Under the pieces are notes generated by a model. The model ran no database searches and was not told the DNA's origin. It worked only from the letters and a program-made list of their open reading frames with translations. A stretch of DNA of 54,434 nt from DAOTTW01 sp034437615 (GTDB lineage Bacteria > Chloroflexota > Anaerolineae > Aggregatilineales > Phototrophicaceae), in assembly GCA_034437615.1 (NCBI GenBank), contig DAOTTW010000316.1:1-54434 (forward strand), given 5' to 3'. Positions 27,601-33,636 of this stretch are shown piece after piece (positions within the stretch are counted from its first letter, which is position 1; every line of letters starts with the position of its first letter). The translations under genes were made by a program, and so were the position numbers.

Positions 27601-29001
27601 GACGATAACGCGCTGCGCCTGTGGGACCGCGAGATTGAACGCCAGATCAACCGCTTTCAGGTGGACGCCAGCCTGACCAGCCTGAGCGCCAGCCCCAACG
27701 GTAACACCATCCTGACTAGCGCCGCCGACCGCACACTGCGCCTGTGGGACATTCGCGGCAGCGCAGAGCTTGCCAGCTTCGGCAATCAGCGCCAGATTAA
27801 CGACGTGGGCATGAGCCACGACGGTGAGCGCGTGGTTTCGGCTAGCACGGATGGCACGCTGTATCTATGGGACGCGCTGACGGGTGAATTGCGGCTCGGC
27901 GTGCCTGTGGCGGCGGATACGTGGCTGAATGCGGTGGCCGTAGACCCTACCGGGGCCTATTACGCGACGGGCACAACAGGCGGCATCGTCTACCTGATTA
28001 ACGCCAGCACACTCAGCGTTGAGCGCGAATTACAGATGCACGATAGCATCATCCTAGACCTGAGTTTTAGCGCGGATGGCACGTTGTTAGCGTCGGCATC
28101 GGCGGACCAGACAGCGAAGCTGTGGCAATTGCCGCTTACAGCAACCAATCCGGCACCCGTGCAGACCTTCAGCGGGCATGAGGGCAGCGTGTTCGCAGTG
28201 GATATTAGCCCGGATAAGCAGCAGGTGTTGACCGGATCACAGGATGACACCATGCGCTTATGGAGCGCCTCCGATGGCGAGACACAGCGCATTTTCAGCG
28301 GCCACAGCGGGGATATACGGTCCGTGACCTTCAGCGATGACATGCGTTTCGCTGCTTCTGGCGCGACTGATACGACTGTTCGCATTTGGAACCTGGATAG
28401 CCAGCGGGCGGTGCTGCCCCTGACCGGGCACAGCAACAACGTGCGACACGTGGCCTTCGTGCCCGGTGGCAGCGCACTGATTAGTGGCTCCGACGATGGG
28501 ACGGTGCGCCTGTGGGATACGGCCTCCGGCTTTGAGTTACGGCGCTATAGCATCCAGAACGACGAAGGCAACGTCGTCGCGGTCCGCAGCATGGCAACCG
28601 GGGCCGATGGCAATTTAGCTGTGACGGGCATGAGTGACCGCACCATGCGCCTGTGGCAATTCATCCCGGATCGTGAGGATTTACTGGACTGGACGCTGAA
28701 TAACCGCTTCGTGCGCGAACTGGATTGCAACGAGCGCCTTTTCTATAACGTGGACGCCCGCACCGATTCGTCTGCACTCAACCAACTATATGAGATCGTG
28801 CAAGCCAACGCCATCCTGCGTAGCGACCCGCTGGATTCCTCAGAGAGCCTGACAGACGTTGAGGCGGGTACGCTGGTTCGCCGCCTGGATAGCATGACAC
28901 TGACGGATGCAGCCTCAAATTCGGATTGGGTGCAGGTGTGTACGCTGGATGGCCTACAGGGCTGGATTGATGCGCAACGCCTGAACACGGATGCCAGCTA
29001 A
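24652..29001 (+). CDS. TIR domain - STAND NTPase - transmembrane - WD40 - SH3-like receptor protein
   Basis: 1449 aa. TIR domain at 1-125: FVSYSRRNEAFAERLARDL, the BB-loop region around WIDLRQI, and a Glu (E74, in EWVAREVEF) where NAD-cleaving TIRs have their catalytic Glu. nSTAND1-type NTPase at about 148-540: PFKGLEAFQQRD, Walker A GASGSGKSS (188-196), Walker B LLLLVDQFEE (279-288). A coiled linker, then one membrane helix at 618-638 preceded by RRAR, a second coil (640-672), at least eleven WD40 repeats (about 720-1350) and a C-terminal SH3b-like domain (about 1375-1445). By the positive-inside rule the TIR/NTPase is cytosolic and the propeller outside. Role: signalling or defence, inferred. 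Confidence 0.88.
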   Translation: MNRVFVSYSRRNEAFAERLARDLSDAGLDVWIDLRQIHGGEFWQQEIFRGLQRADFIIVIVSPEALASEWVAREVEFGRQNSKRIFPIMIADVFGQVEDNDRWRWLLDVQFLDFRGQYETAFPRLMQALPGGRRMGVFDEFNPENVPNPFKGLEAFQQRDSAFFFGREELTRKAISRMQRTRFLAVVGASGSGKSSLVRAGFIPQVRAGKLPGSENWPIVIFTPGTNPIEALALRLGPLLPGADDADPTLSLQKRLLDPAEFDAVCRLALHNNPESAQLLLLVDQFEEVFTRSNAKERAAFLNLLQAAATSEQSRAQIIITMRADFFGELSAYPELATLFEQDHLLIVTEMTTANLLRVIQGPVQAVGMRYESGLVDRILEDVSSEPGSLPLLQYALRELFKRRAGDQLTLAAYDDIGGVQQALARHAEAIYTQMSAREQQLTRKVLLRLVEVSPSGEATRRRVRRPEIHFRDVPDDEVQQVLGTLTAQDARLLIASRTPGGRRTAPTVWLEISHEAFIREWDRLRSWVTDSAEDLIYDAELREAAENWRDSGQDVSFLLTGRRLDRAEIWLENADPSDLQRRFIEASLNERNRRERAEAERYQRELELQGKAIRRARFLIVLSVAMLILAGIGVLILTQNNQQLEQTITERNRANAELEQREEEARSLAVAALASDNEGDLALSLAVAAARLEAAPSQTQRTLSEIAFAPGTRQKIDVDSSVVSLAFSPDDAGSLFATGRNDGLITLHASATGEPLRLFDGHTDAVRYLAISPDLQYLLSATNSEVFVWQLDTGTRLDQLPLASSNQSSDGSASTARVTGVAFLANPVRAVVSGDDGWVEVYAARSDGVFVLGSAYAPVEGILQDQSAAPITQLAVNMGENYAQFIVSGTQNGRVRLHDPNNPQSIRWIATPYTGAAAADARAVTALAVDVTGEFVLAGFADGRLALYDAATGSAQADLPNLERGVVELAFVPGSNLFVVIGDDNALRLWDREIERQINRFQVDASLTSLSASPNGNTILTSAADRTLRLWDIRGSAELASFGNQRQINDVGMSHDGERVVSASTDGTLYLWDALTGELRLGVPVAADTWLNAVAVDPTGAYYATGTTGGIVYLINASTLSVERELQMHDSIILDLSFSADGTLLASASADQTAKLWQLPLTATNPAPVQTFSGHEGSVFAVDISPDKQQVLTGSQDDTMRLWSASDGETQRIFSGHSGDIRSVTFSDDMRFAASGATDTTVRIWNLDSQRAVLPLTGHSNNVRHVAFVPGGSALISGSDDGTVRLWDTASGFELRRYSIQNDEGNVVAVRSMATGADGNLAVTGMSDRTMRLWQFIPDREDLLDWTLNNRFVRELDCNERLFYNVDARTDSSALNQLYEIVQANAILRSDPLDSSESLTDVEAGTLVRRLDSMTLTDAASNSDWVQVCTLDGLQGWIDAQRLNTDAS

Positions 29002-29019
29002 TTCCATGAGGCATTCATT

Positions 29020-29754
29020 ATGCACGGCACTGTGTTTGAGGCGTTACCCTATCGCGGCCAAACATTGTCACGGCGCTTGCGTTATTTTGGCTTGCGGCGT
29101 TACTGCCCGGTATGTGCTTCTTGGTCCTCTGGTTTTGCGCCGTTTGGCTTTCCAGTGCGGCAGAATGCGCGTTGCAAAATCTGTGGGGCGCTAGAACGCC
29201 ATCGGATGCTGTGGCATTACCTGCGGCGTGTCGCTGGGCTGAAACAAGGCGGGCAAAAGCGGTTGCTGCATTTCGCGCCTGTGCCCGTCTTACGGGATAA
29301 ATTTGAGGCCCTGCCGACTGTCACTTATCTGACCGCAGACCGCTACGACCCCCACGTTAACGCTCGGCTAGACATCACGCGCCTGCCGATTGCTGATAAC
29401 AGCGTGGATATTGTCATCTGTTCACATGTGCTGGAACACATCCCGGATGACCGCTGTGCGATGTCGGAGATTGGCCGCATCCTGACAGCAGACGGCCAAG
29501 CGCTGTTCATGGTGCCGTTTACGCGCTCGTTGACCTTAGAAGCGCTTGATGCCGACCCGCAAGAGCGTGAGCGCCTCTTCAACAACCCCTACCATGTACG
29601 CGATTACGGTTGGGATTTGCTGTTGCGGCTAGCAGAAAGCGGCTTTGAGGTGGCTGTCGTGCATCCGTATGATGTGCTGACGCCATTGCAGGTTGCGCTA
29701 TTCGCACCGTTGAAGACAGATTACATTTTCGTCGGCAGAAAGCAGTCAGCCTGA
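29020..29754 (+). CDS. SAM-dependent methyltransferase with N-terminal zinc ribbon
   Basis: 244 aa; GAGG 9 bases before the ATG. Residues 28-60 hold two CxxC pairs (CPVC and CKIC, the latter in CKICGALERHRMLW), a likely zinc ribbon. The class I methyltransferase domain follows at about 75-200: LLHFAPVPVL, LTADRYDP, DIVICSHVLEHIPDD and ALFMVPF. This pattern is common in methyltransferases near sugar genes. It sits 18 bases after the TIR gene, so the two may be co-transcribed. Substrate unknown. Confidence 0.85.
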   Translation: MHGTVFEALPYRGQTLSRRLRYFGLRRYCPVCASWSSGFAPFGFPVRQNARCKICGALERHRMLWHYLRRVAGLKQGGQKRLLHFAPVPVLRDKFEALPTVTYLTADRYDPHVNARLDITRLPIADNSVDIVICSHVLEHIPDDRCAMSEIGRILTADGQALFMVPFTRSLTLEALDADPQERERLFNNPYHVRDYGWDLLLRLAESGFEVAVVHPYDVLTPLQVALFAPLKTDYIFVGRKQSA

Positions 29755-29784
29755 TAAAGAAGTGAAGACAAACCCAGCCAACCC

Positions 29785-29834
29785 GTAGGGGTGCAATGCA
29801 TTGCATCCAGGGCGCAGCACGCTGCGACCCCACA
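29785..29834. repeat. dispersed double palindrome with GTAGGGG end
   Basis: Two palindromic cores lie side by side: TGCAATGCATTGCA and GCGCAGCACGCTGCG, bounded by GTAGGGG on the left and ACCCCACAC on the right. It lies after the methyltransferase gene and before the end of the converging SARP gene, so it may also act as a terminator. An ATGAATTCGTTTT copy follows at 29842. Confidence 0.6.
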
Positions 29835-29841
29835 CGAGACT

Positions 29842-29854
29842 ATGAATTCGTTTT
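29842..29854 (+). repeat. copy of the ATGAATTCGTTTT motif
   Basis: ATGAATTCGTTTT directly follows the dispersed palindrome ending at 29834; the same order is seen at 32588-32640. No coding role. Confidence 0.5.
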
Positions 29855-29889
29855 CGTTTTTCCAATCAGTATCGTGAACAGCCATGCAA

Positions 29890-31182
29890 TCAGGAGGTCG
29901 ATAGGGTGATGACTTTGGCTCTGTGTGTCATCAGGTCTTGGGCCACGTCCCGGTGTGTTGTCGTGATGACCAGAGCACACCCAGCATAACCAGGCGTCAG
30001 CAGGGCAGCATAGCGGCTGTTGGGCACGTTTTCCAGCAAGAATAGCAGGCGCTTATCCCGTTGCCCGTTGTGGAATTGCCATGTGAGATGCTCTAGCTTG
30101 CTGGTGCTGCGTAGGATGCTGACACGCATGGCATCCAGCCACAAACGCAGCACATGTTCAAGGTCGGCGTCGGTATCCAGACGACCCCACAAAATCCCAT
30201 CGGTGAATTGTTGCTGTATATCGGTGTCATGGGCAAGCGCTGCAATCATCGCAGAGGCGGCCCGATTCTCTTCATCCAGTAACACAGCCTGAGTCGTCTT
30301 ATGGTGGTTGGTGTTGCTCACAGCGCCCTTAAGCGCGTTATACTGCTGTTGGTTGACCTGCACAGGCGTGCGTGGCATGGGGCGTGGCAACAAAGAGCGT
30401 ATCGCCTCTGTATCGCTTTGTTCCTCTGCCAGTGGCAGGTAATTCCCCTGGCGGATTTGCTCGTAAAGCTGCCGGATGCGGCTATCGGGTGCTCTGCCAT
30501 GTTCACGGGCCATCAACCGCACGAGCAGGTGATATTGCTCTAGTGCGAGCTGCGCCTGACCAGAGATGACATACAGGTGCATGGTCAGGTAGTGCGCTTC
30601 GTCGTTGAAGGGGTCCATATCCAGCCAGCGTTTCGCCATCTTCAGGCCGGAATCAGTGCGCTCTTGCTGTGCATAGTAGCGCGTCAGCGCGGCGATGACC
30701 CGCGTCGCCTGATACTGAAATTCAATGCGGCGTAATTGTTGCCAGTCGTCCCATTCTGCGCTGCCTGTAACGTTGAAATCCGCCAAGAAGTCATCCGTGT
30801 AGAGGCCCTCTGCCGCTTGTAGGCGGGCTGCCTCATCCAGCGTCAGCGTGGCTTTTTCGTAATCAATACTGCGCGTGTAGCCCATGAAGGCCTGGACATC
30901 GCTTTTGAAATCTGGCCCCAGCGCGATGGTCTCGCGGCTGGTTTCCAGTGCTTTTGCGATGGGCGTGGCGCGTAAGGCACGCATGGCCTGCCGTAAGCTG
31001 GTACGTGCGACATCGCCCCTTGAATCGGGCCAGAGCAACGTCGCCAATCGTTCGCGGCTATGTGCTCGGCCTGTAGTTGCGAGGTAGGCGAGCATGGCAA
31101 CGGCCTTTTTTACGCTGAGGTCAATTTCATCACCATCGTAAACGATGCGGGGCTTGCCGAACAAAATCAGGTCAATTGTCAT
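29890..31182 (-). CDS. SARP/BTAD-type transcriptional regulator with degenerate NB-ARC remnant
   Basis: 430 aa. Residues 1-97 form an OmpR-like winged helix (ILFGKPRIVYDGDEIDLSVKK; RERLATLLWPDSRGDVARTSLRQAMRAL). Residues 100-250 are the bacterial transcriptional activation (BTAD) helices (SGLKMAKRWLDMDPFNDEAH). Residues 280-430 resemble an NB-ARC NTPase by FTDGILWGRL and ALVITTTHRD, but the P-loop GxxGxGKT is gone (the aligned stretch reads DEENRAAS), and Walker B ends LLEN. The protein stops right after this part, without the usual sensor repeats. DNA binding is likely; ATP switching is not. Confidence 0.85.
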   Translation of the reverse strand: MTIDLILFGKPRIVYDGDEIDLSVKKAVAMLAYLATTGRAHSRERLATLLWPDSRGDVARTSLRQAMRALRATPIAKALETSRETIALGPDFKSDVQAFMGYTRSIDYEKATLTLDEAARLQAAEGLYTDDFLADFNVTGSAEWDDWQQLRRIEFQYQATRVIAALTRYYAQQERTDSGLKMAKRWLDMDPFNDEAHYLTMHLYVISGQAQLALEQYHLLVRLMAREHGRAPDSRIRQLYEQIRQGNYLPLAEEQSDTEAIRSLLPRPMPRTPVQVNQQQYNALKGAVSNTNHHKTTQAVLLDEENRAASAMIAALAHDTDIQQQFTDGILWGRLDTDADLEHVLRLWLDAMRVSILRSTSKLEHLTWQFHNGQRDKRLLFLLENVPNSRYAALLTPGYAGCALVITTTHRDVAQDLMTHRAKVITLSTS

Positions 31183-31352
31183 GATGAACTCTTGGTCAGT
31201 TACAGTGTAATTTGCAGTTTAACGCAACTGGGCAAACAAATGCAGCACACAGCTAAAAGAATTGTAAGCCCGTACCGTAAAATTTAACGCAAGAATACAG
31301 CATTTCAGCGTAAAAAATGGCCCCATCGCGACGATTTAGTCCATATACGCCC

Positions 31353-32456
31353 CTATAGATTTGCAGGCCTGGCATTCCGATAAGGAAGATAGGCTTGCAG
31401 CCATTCGTCGTCGTGCTCTTTGATGAAGCCTTCGATGCGCTTCACGAGGTCACGGTGGCCGATGTAGAGCGGTACGCGCTGGTGCAGGTCGTGCGGTTCG
31501 ATGTCGAGGATGTCGCCAACGCCATCACTGGCATAGCCACCCGCCTGCTGCGCGATAAACGCCAGAGATTGCGCCTCATACATCAGGCGGATTTTACCTG
31601 CATGGCTGTTTTTGTCCTTGTGCAGGTCGACCAGGTTACCGGGATACATATACACGCCACCCTTCAGCAAATCGCGGTGAAAATCGCCAACGAGCGTGCC
31701 CGTGTAGCGCAGCGAGAGGTCTAAGTTATCGTCCGGGTTATCCCCCTGGAGCCATGATATCGCTTGCCGGACGCCCGGCGTCCATTTATTGATCTTGCCG
31801 TAATTGATGCTGTAGTATTCGGGCGGGTCCGGCATTGTCAGGTTTTCATGCGTCAGCAAGAATTCACCAATTGTCGGGTCCAGCGTGAAGCCATGCACGC
31901 CGACGCCTGTCGTATACACCATCATGGTGCTGCTACCATAGGCGATATACCCCGCAGCGATGAGACGATGGCCATTTTGCAGCAAATCGCGCAGACTACC
32001 CTGGTCGCCGTGCGTGTATTTGCGGTGAATTGAAAAGATCGTCCCAACGGAAACGTTCACATCAATGTTAGATGAGCCATCCAGCGGATCAAACAGCAGC
32101 ACATAGTTGCCGGTGCCGTATTCCGTTGGGATTTTCAGCACTTCCTCATGTTCTTCGCTGGCCATCGCACACAGGCGTTCCGTCTTGTTGTTGATCTTGT
32201 AGATGATGTCGTCGGCCAGCAGGTCCAGGCGTGCTTGTTGCTCGCCGTGTACGTTCTGTGTGTCGGATTTACCCAGTAGCCCGTTGAGGCTGGCCATCAT
32301 TGTCTCGCGGGCGACGATTTTGCCCGCCATAGCCATATCCTGCAACATGCGCGTAAAGGTGCCTGTTGCTCTTGGATAATTGCGTTGCTGCTCTTGAATG
32401 AAGCGTTCGATGGTCATTAAGTTTTCGTAATCGGGTGCGTAGCGTCGAAAAGTCAT
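31353..32456 (-). CDS. fbp: fructose-1,6-bisphosphatase class I
   Basis: 367 aa from the ATG at 32454-32456; an internal start at 32417 (MTIERFI) matches where E. coli Fbp begins, and a start at 32519 is also in frame, so the start is uncertain. Hydrolyses fructose-1,6-bisphosphate in gluconeogenesis, Mg-dependent. Motifs: GEQQARLDLLAD, ASEEHEEV, and the metal-binding LLFDPLDGSSNIDVNVSVGT. Later VYTTGVGVHGFTLDPTIGEF and GKIRLMYEAQSLAF, as in the family. Stands alone. Confidence 0.95.
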   Translation of the reverse strand: MTFRRYAPDYENLMTIERFIQEQQRNYPRATGTFTRMLQDMAMAGKIVARETMMASLNGLLGKSDTQNVHGEQQARLDLLADDIIYKINNKTERLCAMASEEHEEVLKIPTEYGTGNYVLLFDPLDGSSNIDVNVSVGTIFSIHRKYTHGDQGSLRDLLQNGHRLIAAGYIAYGSSTMMVYTTGVGVHGFTLDPTIGEFLLTHENLTMPDPPEYYSINYGKINKWTPGVRQAISWLQGDNPDDNLDLSLRYTGTLVGDFHRDLLKGGVYMYPGNLVDLHKDKNSHAGKIRLMYEAQSLAFIAQQAGGYASDGVGDILDIEPHDLHQRVPLYIGHRDLVKRIEGFIKEHDDEWLQAYLPYRNARPANL

Positions 32457-32587
32457 AGGATTATTTTTAGCCTCGTGAATTTTTCCTCTATGATAAATAG
32501 CTTCAGCGCACATTGCCACTGTCGGCTACAATGGTCGTGTATCGAATTTGGTTGAAACGTATTGTTGAGTCTCGGACGCACCGAGGC

Positions 32588-32640
32588 GCGTCCCTACAAA
32601 GCATTAGCCCCTTACACAGGATTCTATGAATTCGTTTTGA
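32588..32640. repeat. dispersed repeat end plus ATGAATTCGTTTT copy
   Basis: GCGTCCCTACAAAG (shared exactly with 14775-14788) is followed about 25 bases later by TATGAATTCGTTTTG. A facing GGACGC sits at 32574, forming a short palindrome. It lies upstream of the alginate-lyase-like gene. Confidence 0.55.
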
Positions 32641-32676
32641 CCTCTGCATTAAGCGCATAGACAAGGTGCCATTCCG

Positions 32677-33630
32677 ATGGATTTCACCCCGACTCATACA
32701 GGCCTGTTTTTCGGCCAGAAGCAACTTGGAGAAGCCCGCGAGATGCGCGAGAGTTCGGCGCGGCAGGCAGCATGGGCACTGCTGGTAAAGCGCGACGCCG
32801 ATCAGCCGCTTTTGTGGCGTATCATGCGCCTAGCCTATCGTTTTCGCTTGTTGGATGACGCGCAAAGTGGCGCACAGGCGCTTGAATTATTGCAGCAAGC
32901 CCCACATATAAATGATGATGCAGGAGACGCTTTAGCTGCTTTGCGAGATGGCATCGCACAGGGGCAATTGCTGGATATGCTCTCAGCGCAGCCTGATTTT
33001 GCTGCGTCGGCTGATAATCAGCGCACACGCTATCGACAGCAGGCAGACGCGGCATTGCAGGCTGTAACGACGGAGACAGAGACGGATGTCGTGCTGGCGT
33101 GCTGGTGCATTGCATTGCAGGTGGCGGCGGGGGCGGTCCTGGATGATGCAGCGCTATTTGAAGCAGGCGTCAAGGCGTTTCGACAACGCATCGACAGCGA
33201 CATCCACCCGGAAGGCTACGTTAAATCCGCCGTTGAAAACCAAGAGCAAGACACGCTTTATCGTCAGGTGATGTCAGTGGCGGGGCTGGTATTGGCGGCA
33301 GAAGCCGCGCACCACGCCGGAGCCGACCTGTGGACCTATGAGAATCGCGGTGTAGGGGTATCAACAGCGGTGGCTTACGCCGTTTATTATTACTTCTTCC
33401 CGGATAAATGGCGCTGGCAGCAGGGCATCACAACCGACGATACACACGCGCTGTTTGAGCAGTACGGCGCATTCATCGAGATTGCCAGCTATCGCAAGCC
33501 TGCCAGGGGCGTTGAATACCTGCTGGAGGAGCAACGCCCATTTATGGATGTGCATGGCGGCGGCTTCACGACGCTGACGCATGGCCCAGAAGCGCAACGC
33601 AAGCGCGGGTTGCGTTTGTTCAAGCGCTGA
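32677..33630 (+). CDS. alginate-lyase-like (alpha/alpha-toroid) protein
   Basis: 317 aa, almost all helical. Residues about 170-250 read like the alginate lyase family: DIHPEGYVKSAVENQEQDTLY, then LVLAAEAAHHAGADLWTYEN and STAVAYAVYYYFFPDKW. No signal peptide is seen, so unlike classical secreted lyases it appears to be cytosolic. The first 120 residues differ from known lyases. It may act on uronate-type oligosaccharides, or be only fold-related. Converges with the SbcC-like gene 6 bases away. Confidence 0.65.
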   Translation: MDFTPTHTGLFFGQKQLGEAREMRESSARQAAWALLVKRDADQPLLWRIMRLAYRFRLLDDAQSGAQALELLQQAPHINDDAGDALAALRDGIAQGQLLDMLSAQPDFAASADNQRTRYRQQADAALQAVTTETETDVVLACWCIALQVAAGAVLDDAALFEAGVKAFRQRIDSDIHPEGYVKSAVENQEQDTLYRQVMSVAGLVLAAEAAHHAGADLWTYENRGVGVSTAVAYAVYYYFFPDKWRWQQGITTDDTHALFEQYGAFIEIASYRKPARGVEYLLEEQRPFMDVHGGGFTTLTHGPEAQRKRGLRLFKR

Positions 33631-33636
33631 TGCAGG

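Noticed and set aside
24652..29754. A complete anti-phage island around the TIR-STAND gene
   Set aside because: Neighbours are an amidohydrolase, a methyltransferase and metabolic genes; no integrase, other defence gene or composition shift.
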